58,751 nt of DNA from the IMG/VR virus record IMGVR_UViG_3300046168_000001, positions 1-58,751 of that record. The stretch is one strand, 5' to 3'. Each line of letters opens with the position of its first letter. Positions within the stretch are counted from its first letter, which is position 1. Origin of the DNA: a virus. Of this stretch, positions 34,759 through 45,066 are shown in pieces. The notes beneath the pieces were generated by a model, which did not search any database, was not told the DNA's origin, and worked only from the letters and a program-made list of their open reading frames with translations. Position numbers and translations under genes: made by a program.

Positions 34759-37700
34759 ATGTCAATATTCGATAGGATTGCTGAGAAACCTTCTAATTTT
34801 ATTGAAGGAACTAACATGTCCCTTTTGGATGGAGATACTGCTGTAGATAACGACACTGGTGAAAAATACAGACTTGCCAGTGTCGATACTGCAGAGATTG
34901 ATCGCTATGTTGGTGGTGAGTTTCAGGCAGGTACTGCAGGTGGTTCAACATCAACAGCGGAAGTCTCTAAACTTATGAATGAGTTTGGATATAATAATGT
35001 AAAGCCTAGACTAGATGAGAATGGAGAGATCTTAAGAGACCCAAATGGTCGTATCATTGCTGACTTTGTTAATGATCAAGGTGAAACATTTTCTAGTCGC
35101 TTACTATCTGAGGGTGTTCTTAAACCTACAAAGTGGTCTTCTAATATTGAAGCAGATATCTATCAACTTGGTCAACTTAGAAGGGATCAAAAGAATCTTC
35201 AAGAGATGGATCTTGAAAATGCACCTACTGAATCTTCATGGGATCTTGCTCGTACAAACATTGAAGAAGCCATGCGTAAAGAGGGCTTCCGTCAGTATGG
35301 TTTAAAGAAAGTTGCCCACAATGAAGAAGAACTAGCTCGTGCTCAAGCGTCTGGTGTGTCTAGTTACTATGACATGAACAGGGTTGCAAGCAGAGCTAAG
35401 GATAGGACACTTCTTAATGAAGCCCTTAACCCTTATTCTGATTCATGGGAACAGGCTTGGATTGGTGTAGATGAAGCTATGGCTGGCCTTCAAAACATGT
35501 GGGGTGATCTTACAGATAACGAATATCATTCCCGTGTAGGCAAGATGGGTGTTGAACGTAATCGCAGAAGACTTGCAGAGTATGCCACTCGTATTGTTGA
35601 TTGGCGTGATGTGGACGATATCTCTAGTGGTATTGATTACGTTGTTAACAATGCTGCTATGTCTCTCCCATACATGATGATTGCTGCAGGATCTGCTTTA
35701 GCTGCTCCTCTTGTAGGAACCGCTGCAGGTGTTGCTGGTGCAGGTGCTGCTGTAACAGGTGCTGTAACGCTAGGGGCTAGTATGCTTGCACCCTCTGCAA
35801 TTTATGCAGGTCAAACTTATAATGAAATGGAAGGTGAAAAGAATATTGGTGTTGCTGTAACTTCTGGTATTCTACAAGGTACTCTTGATCGTATTGGTGT
35901 TGGTCTTATATTTAAAACTGGTACACCAACTAAAGAAGTTCTTAACAAAGCCTTAAAAGAATTAACAAAACCTGTAGCAAAAGGTGGTAAAGGATTAACT
36001 CTTGAAGCTGCACAAGATCTATTATCTAATGCTAGTAAAAAGACTATTGCTGATTTTACCAAAGATGCTGCTAATGCTGCTAGGTCACAACTTACAGGTA
36101 AGGCTATCTTTAAAGATTTAGCAACTCGTGGAATTATTGGTGGTGCTGGTGAGGCAGTCACTGAAGGACTTCAAGAAGCCACTGCATACACTGCAGCTAC
36201 TCTTGGTTCTGATAAGGTCTTTGACTATAATGAACTTACAGACAGGATGATTGATGGTGCTATTGCAGGTGGTGTTCTTGGTACATCTTTTTCAGCCCCA
36301 GGAGCCGCTGTTAACGCAGGGATCTGGGCAGACATTGCAGTACGTCAAGCACCAGCAGACGCTAAAAGGTTGTCTGATGCTGGTCGATACGCTGAAGAAG
36401 AACGTGCTAGAAGTTCTGATAATCGTATTATTTCTATTGAAGAAGGATTAGATAATATATATGATGGTACTCAACCAACTGAAACTGTAGATCGTGAAAC
36501 AGGAGAAATAACAGAGTATGATGGTAACTATTTTGAACCCTTAGACATACGAGAACAAGAACACAAGGGTAAAAAGGTAGACCGTAGCATTGGGCAATCA
36601 ATTGCTGCAGGATTAGCTAAACTTCCTAAGTTTTGGAGAGGCTCTGTTAATTACTTATTTCCTGATGAGGTTCTTGATAAGTCAAGGTCTGCTAGATTTC
36701 TAAAAGAAGCAATGGGTGGTGGTCTTCAAAAAGTATTTAGTGGTAATGGATTTGAAAACTTTAAGTTTAACCTAGTAGCCACATATAAAAACATGGTTCC
36801 AGAGCCATCAAGTTTTTACAGTATTTGGAATGATGGTAAAATGTCCAGTGCTACAAGAAGAAAAGAAATAAGTAATGAAATATATTCTATTCTTCGTAGT
36901 GCAATTAACAATGAAACAAAAACATTCGATCCTTCTGTAATTGAAAACATGACTTTACCACAACATAAAAAGCAAGCACTTATTCTTTTAGGTTCTCAAA
37001 TGAATGAGATGTCTGATACAATGTACACAGATCAGAATAAATATGTAAAACGTGAAGGTAAGGGAAAAGAGCTTGGTTATGTTGATAACTATCTTTTAAG
37101 ATTTAAATCTCTTGATAAGGTAGCTATTAAAAAGAATCGTGCAGGTTTTGAAGCAGCCCTACAACAAGAGGCTAACCTTAGTGTTCCTCAAGCTAAAGAA
37201 CTAACTGATCAGATTTTAGATAATCCTGAGGTAAATGATCTTAGTTTACTTGATGATAGTTTTTCTGTCACTAAAGGGGGTATTGTTCCTACAGCACATA
37301 GAGAAAGGACTCTTGGGTTGTCTGAAAGGGATGCTTTTAATGAGTTTATGGAGCAAGACATCTTTGCTAACATGTCTACTGCTGCTAAGTCTGCTGCACG
37401 TTTTGTAACACATCGTAAATACATTGGTAAGAATGGTGAAATGCTAGCAGCACAATTACAACAGATGGAAAATGAGGGTGTTCCTAGAGAAAAAGTAAAT
37501 GAAATAGCTATGGGCCTTAAAGATTTTCTAGATGCTGAATCAGGAAACTATAAACGTCCAACAAGCAAAGACGGTAAGCTAGCAGTTGGAATCCAAAAGA
37601 ATCTTATGTTTGTTACAACAATAGCAACTCTAGGTCTTGCCACAGTAGCTTCTATTGTAGAGCTTGCGTTAGCAGGTCGTGCTCTTACGGCAGAACAAAT

Positions 37701-38871
37701 ATATGGTCGTAAGGGGGCTACGTCTGGTGATACAAGCTTAGCGTCTTTTGGTAAAGAATTAGCAAAGGTTATTTCAGATGCTGTTAGGTTTGCAGGGAAT
37801 ACTGCTGTTCTTAAAGATCCAGGAGTAACCAGTGAGTCACGTGGTCAAGAACTGATACGTAGTCTTGGTTATTATGAATGGGATGTTGGTGCTGCTACAG
37901 TTACTGGTGTTACAGAAATGAACCCAGTGCATGAAAAGTACTATAAGTTGTTCTTTAAAATGACAGGTCTTACAGGTTGGACAAATATGACTCGTGCTAT
38001 TCGTGGGTCTATCGCTGCTGATTATATGTTTGATCACACAAAAACTATAGCTGAAGCTAGAGAAACGGGTTTGCCTAAAACCAATGAAGTTCAAGAAGCA
38101 GAAGAAGCTTTAAGAAACATTGGTGTAAACGTTGATGATGCTGTAGAAGTCTATCGTGCAGATCAAAGGGCAGGACCTAATGAACTTCTGTCTCCAGAGT
38201 TAGAGGCAAAACGTGAAGCTAATATGAGAACAGGTGCATTTAATTTTATTAATGACGCTGTTGCTTTACCTATGGTGGCTAACAGACCAATGATCTATCA
38301 AGACCCAAGGTTTGCTTTGTTCACACAGTTTCAAGGATTTATTGCTACATTTACAGCTAATCATATCCCTAAGTTATGGGGTGAGTATGTTAAACGTGGT
38401 ACTCCTTCAATGAAGTACAATGCTTTTGCTATTATGTGTACAATGATTATGCTTGGATTTGCATCTCAATATCTTAAAGACTTGATTAAGTTTGGAGATA
38501 GAGATGAAGATGAATTGAAAACACTTGGTAATCCATACCTTGATACAGGTGAGTATGTCCAACGTGGTATACGTGCGTCTGGATTGATGGGTGTTGGAGA
38601 ACGTGTCTTTGATCAGTTCTTTCCTTTGTATGAACAAAGGTCTGATAATGCATTAGAGTGGGCTTGGAATACAGTAAGTGGTGAAGCACCTGCTGCAGGA
38701 ACAGTTAAACGTGTTGCAAAGACATTAACTAATCTCGGCACTGGTGATTTTGGTGGTGCTGCTCAACAGGCAAGTAAACTAGTTCCGTTTATTGGTATCG
38801 TTGGTGGTGCTGAAAGACTTTCAAACTTATACGATTGGGATTATAAAGGGGAAGAGAATGGCAGTAATTAG
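34759..38871 (+). CDS. Giant internal virion protein with N-terminal staphylococcal-nuclease-like domain
   Basis: 1370 aa. Residues about 20-125 align with the SNase/thermonuclease fold: DGDT (D26), YRLASVDTAEID (R38, D43, T44, E46) and PNGRIIADF (R98). All fall in the spacing of SNase D21, R35, D40, T41, E43 and R87, and RLLSEGVLKP matches its final helix. Next are helices, a Gly/Ala-rich hydrophobic region (about 300-350) that could cross a membrane, a long middle, and another hydrophobic stretch near 1215-1240. Size and place correspond to T7 gp16-type ejection proteins. An ejected nuclease domain could attack host DNA, but activity is unproven. AAGGAG upstream. Confidence 0.8.
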   Translation: MSIFDRIAEKPSNFIEGTNMSLLDGDTAVDNDTGEKYRLASVDTAEIDRYVGGEFQAGTAGGSTSTAEVSKLMNEFGYNNVKPRLDENGEILRDPNGRIIADFVNDQGETFSSRLLSEGVLKPTKWSSNIEADIYQLGQLRRDQKNLQEMDLENAPTESSWDLARTNIEEAMRKEGFRQYGLKKVAHNEEELARAQASGVSSYYDMNRVASRAKDRTLLNEALNPYSDSWEQAWIGVDEAMAGLQNMWGDLTDNEYHSRVGKMGVERNRRRLAEYATRIVDWRDVDDISSGIDYVVNNAAMSLPYMMIAAGSALAAPLVGTAAGVAGAGAAVTGAVTLGASMLAPSAIYAGQTYNEMEGEKNIGVAVTSGILQGTLDRIGVGLIFKTGTPTKEVLNKALKELTKPVAKGGKGLTLEAAQDLLSNASKKTIADFTKDAANAARSQLTGKAIFKDLATRGIIGGAGEAVTEGLQEATAYTAATLGSDKVFDYNELTDRMIDGAIAGGVLGTSFSAPGAAVNAGIWADIAVRQAPADAKRLSDAGRYAEEERARSSDNRIISIEEGLDNIYDGTQPTETVDRETGEITEYDGNYFEPLDIREQEHKGKKVDRSIGQSIAAGLAKLPKFWRGSVNYLFPDEVLDKSRSARFLKEAMGGGLQKVFSGNGFENFKFNLVATYKNMVPEPSSFYSIWNDGKMSSATRRKEISNEIYSILRSAINNETKTFDPSVIENMTLPQHKKQALILLGSQMNEMSDTMYTDQNKYVKREGKGKELGYVDNYLLRFKSLDKVAIKKNRAGFEAALQQEANLSVPQAKELTDQILDNPEVNDLSLLDDSFSVTKGGIVPTAHRERTLGLSERDAFNEFMEQDIFANMSTAAKSAARFVTHRKYIGKNGEMLAAQLQQMENEGVPREKVNEIAMGLKDFLDAESGNYKRPTSKDGKLAVGIQKNLMFVTTIATLGLATVASIVELALAGRALTAEQIYGRKGATSGDTSLASFGKELAKVISDAVRFAGNTAVLKDPGVTSESRGQELIRSLGYYEWDVGAATVTGVTEMNPVHEKYYKLFFKMTGLTGWTNMTRAIRGSIAADYMFDHTKTIAEARETGLPKTNEVQEAEEALRNIGVNVDDAVEVYRADQRAGPNELLSPELEAKREANMRTGAFNFINDAVALPMVANRPMIYQDPRFALFTQFQGFIATFTANHIPKLWGEYVKRGTPSMKYNAFAIMCTMIMLGFASQYLKDLIKFGDRDEDELKTLGNPYLDTGEYVQRGIRASGLMGVGERVFDQFFPLYEQRSDNALEWAWNTVSGEAPAAGTVKRVAKTLTNLGTGDFGGAAQQASKLVPFIGIVGGAERLSNLYDWDYKGEENGSN

Positions 38872-41800
38872 AGGTGCTCCAAGCACAACACAAAAAGCTG
38901 TAGAGAAACTACAAGAAAGTATGGTAACTGCAGCCCCTGAAGTAGATCCTAAGATGGTACAGCAAGAAGGGGAGGCTCCGGTCTCTCCTACTTCTGGAAG
39001 TATTTTTGATAGGATTGCTGCACAACCTGTGGCTGAGGCTACACAAGACAACGTAGAACAACAAGCAGAGCAAGTAGGTGAACAAGTACAAGAGGCTGTA
39101 GTAGAGGGATCTCCTGTAGCCCCTGAACTTGCTGCTATTGCAACTGCTGAGTTAGAGTCCAACCCTAAACGTCTTAATCAAAAACAACTAGAACGGGCTG
39201 AAGCAAAAAAGAATATTGTTAAACCGCTTAATGAACGTACTAAAGAAGATTCAGGTCAGTGGTTTTATAATGCTGTTATAGCAGAAGATGCTGCTTCGGA
39301 TGTAACATCTGGGCCTATGTCAGACGGTGGCCTTATAGCTCGTGCTAGGAATTTGTCTAATGGTGTTTATGGTGGTACAGCTTCTCAAGTTCAAGCTGAA
39401 ATCGAACAAAACGGTAAACCTCCAAATGGGCTGTTTGGTATTGCTGGATTAACAGAAGCAGCGACAAACAATGTTGCTCTTAATGTTTTAGAACGTCTTA
39501 ATGCTGTAGATAGAAATGCTGGTAAACCAACAAGAGATTTTCTTCAAACAATGTCTGTTGTTGCTGAAGATACTATTTCACAACTATCATTTAGTGAGCC
39601 GACATCTCTTGATATAAACCCTGGAGAAACTGCTATCAATGATGATGGTGAAGTTCAAAACGTAACAGAAGAAGAGATAGCCCAATCGACACCCTTTTCA
39701 AAAGCTAAAGCCAATCGTGATTTAGGAACACGAATAAGCAGAGAGTTCCAAAGGTTGCGTAATAAAGCAGAGGGTAGGCCAACAGATGAATACCAAGACA
39801 TAAGCGCAGATGAGGCTATTGCTCTTGGAGATATGGCAAAGGAGTTATATTGGGCAGCAAATAAAACTGTTGATGGTAAAAACTTTCTTGTAAGACAAAA
39901 AGCAAATGATGGTCAAGTGTATTTTACTTTAACCAAACATGGTTCTGATATGCTAAAGCAAGGGGCAGCTAGACGTAAACGCATGTTCCCTGGAAAACAA
40001 GTAAGGACACAAAAGAATTCAGGTGTAAAACTTACAGGTGAAGCAGAAAAAGCTACTCGTAAAGTGTCTTCTAGAGCAGGTCGTCTTACAGGAACCCAAG
40101 AGCTTAATCAAGCAATGGCTAATCTAAACAAGGTAGCTAACGTTGTTGATCCTCGTAGGCTTAAGATTCTATATCTTACAGCACTCCCTGTGTTACTTGG
40201 ACAAGCGGCCCCTGATACTCTTTATGCATCTCTAAATCATGTTGGTCAAGATAAATTAAATAAGTTTCTAGCTAAGGCTGCTGCTAAAACAGGAAGCCCA
40301 ACAGAACAAGAGACTGCAAACGCAACACAAGAATATAATGATTTAATAAATGATTTGGCTCAAGACTTGCGTGGTATTGCCTTAGAGCGTAAGGGGGCTA
40401 ATTACCTTACATATTATGTTCAAGCATTCAATACTCGCATTGCTCCGCAACAATCCACTCTTGATCCTACAACATCTAAAACTGCTAGGTTTGTAACTCG
40501 TAATGCTAAACCTTCATTGGTAGATTCAAAGACAGGAACGGGAAGACGTATTGAACGTAACCTTCGACAGATGTATGCTATGCATCTTGTAAAAGGGGCG
40601 GGGCCTAAGTTTCCAGCAGAAAGAGAAAGTATGCTAGAGATTGCTACACCACAACTAGTTAAGTGGGGCATATCCTTACGGGCTGCTCTTGATGGTGTAC
40701 CTGATTCTAAAATTGAAGAAATATCTCAAGCTATTGAAGATGGGATTTCAGTTAATGATCCAAATTTTCCACAGATCCCACAGCTACCTTCTGATTTAGA
40801 TCCAGAGTTGTTAGAAACGATTAAGAAACAAGGGGAAGATGGTCAAGCATATATTGATGGACTTATTGACTTTGCAAATTATTATGAAGTAAAGACTCGT
40901 GCTGCTTCGGATAAATTAGCAGGTAGGTCAGACGGTAACTATCAGTTTCCTTCTTTCTTTAATGCGTATATGGATGGTAAGACTAATGGTCTAGCATCTA
41001 ATGGTATGCAAATGGGATCTATGTCTGTTGCTCAAAGAACAGGTGTACTAAGAAGTCAAAACACTTCTGCTATTGATAATAATGAAGACATACGTGACGA
41101 GTTAGCAAACCTTTTATTAGCTAGTTTAGATGATGGATTTGATGGGCATACAGGTGAAGTTGGTGATTACTTGCATAATATTGCAACTGAAGTGTTTAGT
41201 ATTCGTGCATTGAATAAGGCCACCACCATGACGTTTGGTTATGGGAAAGAATTAAATTCTTTTAAACGTGACATTCGTGAATACTTAGATCTTATGGAAC
41301 AAGAAAAAGCAGCAGAAGGATCTAACTATAATGAGGTAGCATTAGCTGTTGAAGCCCTTACGTCTGATACTAAAGATGGAAGAGATGCCTTGGTTGAAAT
41401 ACTTCATGCTAAGTATGTACCATCTCTTGTTCAGGTTCTTGACAAGAGGGCCTTGCAGTCTCGTAATATTATGCGTGGGGCTGCTATGCTTCATGCTCTT
41501 TCTAATGAGTTGTTTACTATTGAATCTCCTACAGGGACTTCTCTTAATCTTGGTGGATCTGCTACTACAGGATACATTGAGGGAGATGCTTACAAGGTTT
41601 GGTCTGATGGTAAATATAGCTTAAGAAAGGTAGGGCGTTTTGGAGATGAACTAACTGCAGCTGCTCCAAGGCTTATGGATGACGTAAGTGTTCCTGGAGA
41701 AAGGGCGTATGGTGGATCTGTACCAGCCCCTGTTCAATCTCTAGATGCTGCTACGGTCATTCGTACAGCTAGTGGGAAGTCTTGGTCTAGGCTTGAAGCA

Positions 41801-42415
41801 GCTTCTGGTGGTGCTCCATATCTTCATACTATCTATGATGCCTTTAAGGTTGATGCTATGGGATATGATGTTGTATTTGAAGAAGTCAATCAAAACTGGT
41901 TAGATTTAAATATGCAGTGGTCATATCTTGAAAAGACTTCTGATGCATTAAACAATCTTAGATCTAAGTTTGCTGAAAGATACAGTGGACGAGACCCTAA
42001 TGATGTTCTTACAGCAAACGAATGGAGCATGGCTGGATACCTTTTAGAACAAACAAAAGTAGAAGGTAAGTCAATAAGCTCAAACCTTATGAATAAACTT
42101 TCTAAGGTGCTTGATCTACCCGTGGTTGATAAGAATAATAAACTTATTGAAAAACATCCAGAAGTAGAGGAAGCTACAAAGCGAATTGAAGACGCTATGA
42201 TTGCTGCTGGTTATAACCCTAAAAGCCCACCTGCACAACCTACTGTGCGACACATAAGGGCTTTTGTTCAGGCGTTTAGTAAAGAACTAAACATGCAAGG
42301 CAGACTTAATAAGATGATTGCAGAGACTAACAGAGATAAGGCTGTTCTCAAATCTGAAATAGAAAAGCAGATTTCAGACGGTAACTTTGGTGTGGCCCAA
42401 TATATGGATCACTAA
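38858..42415 (+). CDS. Giant internal virion protein 2
   Basis: 1185 aa from the ATG at 38858 (GGGGAAGAG upstream); an upstream in-frame extension would run deep into the previous gene. Mostly helical with no enzymatic motif recognised. Residues about 50 onward read GSIFDRIAAQPVAEA, repeating the MSIFDRIAEKPSNF start of the preceding protein. Long Ala/Glu-rich helices (e.g. EQQAEQVGEQVQEAV) fill the N-terminus. The last gene of the plus-strand unit, 14 nt before the bidirectional terminator. Likely part of the ejectosome. Confidence 0.7.
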   Translation: MAVIRGAPSTTQKAVEKLQESMVTAAPEVDPKMVQQEGEAPVSPTSGSIFDRIAAQPVAEATQDNVEQQAEQVGEQVQEAVVEGSPVAPELAAIATAELESNPKRLNQKQLERAEAKKNIVKPLNERTKEDSGQWFYNAVIAEDAASDVTSGPMSDGGLIARARNLSNGVYGGTASQVQAEIEQNGKPPNGLFGIAGLTEAATNNVALNVLERLNAVDRNAGKPTRDFLQTMSVVAEDTISQLSFSEPTSLDINPGETAINDDGEVQNVTEEEIAQSTPFSKAKANRDLGTRISREFQRLRNKAEGRPTDEYQDISADEAIALGDMAKELYWAANKTVDGKNFLVRQKANDGQVYFTLTKHGSDMLKQGAARRKRMFPGKQVRTQKNSGVKLTGEAEKATRKVSSRAGRLTGTQELNQAMANLNKVANVVDPRRLKILYLTALPVLLGQAAPDTLYASLNHVGQDKLNKFLAKAAAKTGSPTEQETANATQEYNDLINDLAQDLRGIALERKGANYLTYYVQAFNTRIAPQQSTLDPTTSKTARFVTRNAKPSLVDSKTGTGRRIERNLRQMYAMHLVKGAGPKFPAERESMLEIATPQLVKWGISLRAALDGVPDSKIEEISQAIEDGISVNDPNFPQIPQLPSDLDPELLETIKKQGEDGQAYIDGLIDFANYYEVKTRAASDKLAGRSDGNYQFPSFFNAYMDGKTNGLASNGMQMGSMSVAQRTGVLRSQNTSAIDNNEDIRDELANLLLASLDDGFDGHTGEVGDYLHNIATEVFSIRALNKATTMTFGYGKELNSFKRDIREYLDLMEQEKAAEGSNYNEVALAVEALTSDTKDGRDALVEILHAKYVPSLVQVLDKRALQSRNIMRGAAMLHALSNELFTIESPTGTSLNLGGSATTGYIEGDAYKVWSDGKYSLRKVGRFGDELTAAAPRLMDDVSVPGERAYGGSVPAPVQSLDAATVIRTASGKSWSRLEAASGGAPYLHTIYDAFKVDAMGYDVVFEEVNQNWLDLNMQWSYLEKTSDALNNLRSKFAERYSGRDPNDVLTANEWSMAGYLLEQTKVEGKSISSNLMNKLSKVLDLPVVDKNNKLIEKHPEVEEATKRIEDAMIAAGYNPKSPPAQPTVRHIRAFVQAFSKELNMQGRLNKMIAETNRDKAVLKSEIEKQISDGNFGVAQYMDH

Positions 42416-42429
42416 AATAAAAAAAAATA

Positions 42430-42465
42430 CCCCTACTAGAATCCAATTAAGGAAACTAGTAGGGG
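42430..42465. terminator. Bidirectional terminator between convergent operons
   Basis: Perfect 10-bp stem: CCCCTACTAG (42430-42439) with CTAGTAGGGG (42456-42465), loop of 16. It is preceded by an A-run and followed by a T-run, so it works on both strands. It lies exactly between the last plus gene (stop 42415) and the last minus gene (stop 42471). Confidence 0.9.
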
Positions 42466-42470
42466 CTTTT

Positions 42471-42719
42471 TTATTTAAGCATACCGTTTTTAGCCAGTAG
42501 CTCTCTGATGTCACGCTCAGCATCTTTCTTTATCTGTGCAGCTGTTTCTGGTTCCATACCTTCTTCTACTGCTCGTTTATAATTATACTGTAACATGTCT
42601 TCGTTAATCTTGTTTGAATATGCAGACCCAGGGTCTAGCCCAAAGGTCTCTACATACTCCATGTCATCTACTGGTGCTCCGCGTAGAGCCAAGTAGTTGT
42701 ACGATTTCTTATCGCTCAT
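42471..42719 (-). CDS. Small hypothetical protein downstream of RNA polymerase
   Basis: 82 aa from the start at 42719, which follows AAGGAG; a longer frame would overlap the polymerase. Charged and helical (EDMLQYNYKRAVEEGMEPET; KKDAERDIRELLAKNG). Its first residues include YLALRGAPVDDMEYVETFG. No family recognised. Last gene of the replication unit. Confidence 0.6.
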   Translation of the reverse strand: MSDKKSYNYLALRGAPVDDMEYVETFGLDPGSAYSNKINEDMLQYNYKRAVEEGMEPETAAQIKKDAERDIRELLAKNGMLK

Positions 42720-42729
42720 TAATTTCTCC

Positions 42730-45048
42730 TTAGGCAAAGAAGTAATCAGATTCATAGATCTGTGTTACGTCTAGGTTGCCTAGCTCTGGTTGCTCTACGT
42801 CAAGGTTAGTAGCATCAGTAATGATGTTTTGTTGTATCAAGTCGTAGTAATTTTCTTTATCATACATTTCGATAAAGCTCTGTTTAGTCCTTGCTAATAG
42901 TGCTTCGACATCACATGCATGAGTGCTAAAGGAATCATGGACTGCTCCGAAATCACCGTTCCATTCCTCAATAACCAATGCCATATGACTGGCATCCTGA
43001 CTGTGAATGTAGTTAGGACTGACACCACACATAAATCCGCGAATGTCTGGGGTCTTCGTAGGTACTCTTGCCACATGGTTCACTCCTTTGTGTCCTTTAG
43101 ACTGAGACTTATAGCCACTTATAGTACCTCTACATTTTCGTGTAGCTGTAGTATAGTTCTGATAGATTACCTTAAACCCTGATGGTGTTACCCATGAGAG
43201 GTCGCTTCTACCGTTGCCATGTATCAGTTTACTTTTGTACGATCTAAGAAGTACTGTGAGTGTGTTGAGGTGTTCAATCTCTTCATCAGTTTTATCTTTC
43301 TTTGTGTACAATTCTTTCTGATCCTTGACCAGTTGTTTGTATTCTGGCCCAGCAGGTTCATTTTGATTATTGTATTTTAAATATTCACCTATCTCATACT
43401 GTGCTAGTTTTTGCAAGTATGCCATAGTATGCAGGGGTCCTGGGCATACAAGGTTGATTGCTTTAATTAGTAGCTTAGCTAGTTTATCACAGTCATCTTG
43501 TGTTATCCCATACTCTATGTGAAAGTCCTCTGCTTTACAATCAAAGAACATATTCTCAGCAATCTTCTTTGCACCTGCTGAGTATGCTCTTGTCATACTA
43601 CCACGTTTAGATATAGCTTTTCTAATATGTTTCATTGGCATCTGATCAAGAATGTCTTTAAGTCTTTCATCAGTTGTCAAATGGTACAGCTGCTTAGCAG
43701 TCTGAACATAGAAGTCATGTTGTATATCTACTGGTATTAGCCCTACAAGCCTCCCTGTCTGGCTGTCTTTAGAAATAGCACCTAGATGCTGCCAACCATT
43801 GTTAGACCCGTCTATGGGCACTGGAAGGTGGCTAACGTGGATTCTATTATCTTTGACTGCTCTTTGGTAATCAAACCACTCAAAGCAACAGGCTAGGAAT
43901 GACACAGATTTCTCTGCTATATCTGCTACGATACCTCTCCTACCCATTTCGACAATAACTTCCATGTTATCGTTAGTCCACCTTACCCTGTCCTCAAGGG
44001 TAAACTTATCTACGCTTATAGACTCTAGCTTTTCTTCTTCTAGGTATCCTGCGTAGTCAGCCTCACACCAGTCAGGTATCTCATCTATGTTATAACTCTG
44101 GTTGAATGTATTGGCTGTGTGTACAGCTAACCAGAAGAGACCGTCCTCTGTCATAGGTTTACCTCTAGCAAAGGTCATCATACCTCTGGCTAGGTCAGAC
44201 CCTTGATAGTTTAGGAAGGACTCTGAGTAGTATAGCCTACCCCTATAGTCTGCTTGCATGAACTGATAGAAGACATCGTGATCATATAGCAGCTTAGCTT
44301 TAGTAGTAATGAAACCCCACTCTACTAGTTTGCTTCTTCGTTTCATTTCTTTAGCGTCATTATCATCTATTGGTGTTGATGACACAAATGAATCTTTGTT
44401 TTCTATAAGAGTATCATACACACGCTGGTTAATTCTCCATCCAGTGCGTTGTAGTTTGTTTACTGAAGTAACCCAGGGGGTTCCAATCATAGGTTCAAAC
44501 CTTGCGTTGTCCTCTTCAGTCCACTCTTTAATTACAGGTTCACCATCTGGCTGTATGATTTTTGATATTCTATCCGGTCTTTCTAACACAGTATGTGTCA
44601 AAGAAATCCTCATCATTGCCTCTGGTATGTCAGCAAGATCTATCCACTTAGCTGTAGCTGATACAATATAACTAGTATCCCTTGTCTTTGGGTAGTATAT
44701 ATCTATGTACCCACAGTTATAGAATGCCTCTATGAAGAGATCACCCAACCTCACATGCATGTTCCAGGGTAACCCAGGGGGTTCCCTTTTGATTACACGT
44801 GCTATGCGTTGACCTATTGCTGTAGATACAGCTGTCAACTGTGCAGTCCCTGCAGGACTATCTGAGGTATCGTAGGTGAATCTCATTTGTATTGTTTGGA
44901 AAGCCACATTTATTAGTCGTGGCATTTCCTCTTTGTATTCTTTATACAATCTCAGAAGTACACCACCTGAGTTTGCCTTAGGGTTATTCGGATTAACCCT
45001 TGAGACCTTATCAACTAGGTACTCTGAGATGTTGTCGAATGGATTCAT
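42730..45048 (-). CDS. T7-type single-subunit DNA-directed RNA polymerase
   Basis: 772 aa, slightly shorter than T7 gp1 (883). The catalytic core is complete. DYRGRLYYSESFLNYQGSD (about 267-285) matches the T7 DWRGRVYA element. Motif A DGSNNGWQH has D413 (T7 D537). Motif B has K481 and Y489 (T7 K631, Y639). Motif C VHDSFST has D705 (T7 D812). The C-terminal ESDYFFA parallels the ESDFAFA end of T7. The N-terminal promoter-binding domain is short and divergent, fitting the novel promoter motif found here. It would transcribe all units that have TATATACCCCTTATAG. Located near the end of the operon driven by one of those promoters. Confidence 0.95.
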   Translation of the reverse strand: MNPFDNISEYLVDKVSRVNPNNPKANSGGVLLRLYKEYKEEMPRLINVAFQTIQMRFTYDTSDSPAGTAQLTAVSTAIGQRIARVIKREPPGLPWNMHVRLGDLFIEAFYNCGYIDIYYPKTRDTSYIVSATAKWIDLADIPEAMMRISLTHTVLERPDRISKIIQPDGEPVIKEWTEEDNARFEPMIGTPWVTSVNKLQRTGWRINQRVYDTLIENKDSFVSSTPIDDNDAKEMKRRSKLVEWGFITTKAKLLYDHDVFYQFMQADYRGRLYYSESFLNYQGSDLARGMMTFARGKPMTEDGLFWLAVHTANTFNQSYNIDEIPDWCEADYAGYLEEEKLESISVDKFTLEDRVRWTNDNMEVIVEMGRRGIVADIAEKSVSFLACCFEWFDYQRAVKDNRIHVSHLPVPIDGSNNGWQHLGAISKDSQTGRLVGLIPVDIQHDFYVQTAKQLYHLTTDERLKDILDQMPMKHIRKAISKRGSMTRAYSAGAKKIAENMFFDCKAEDFHIEYGITQDDCDKLAKLLIKAINLVCPGPLHTMAYLQKLAQYEIGEYLKYNNQNEPAGPEYKQLVKDQKELYTKKDKTDEEIEHLNTLTVLLRSYKSKLIHGNGRSDLSWVTPSGFKVIYQNYTTATRKCRGTISGYKSQSKGHKGVNHVARVPTKTPDIRGFMCGVSPNYIHSQDASHMALVIEEWNGDFGAVHDSFSTHACDVEALLARTKQSFIEMYDKENYYDLIQQNIITDATNLDVEQPELGNLDVTQIYESDYFFA

Positions 45049-45066
45049 ACAATCCTCTTTCTGTTA

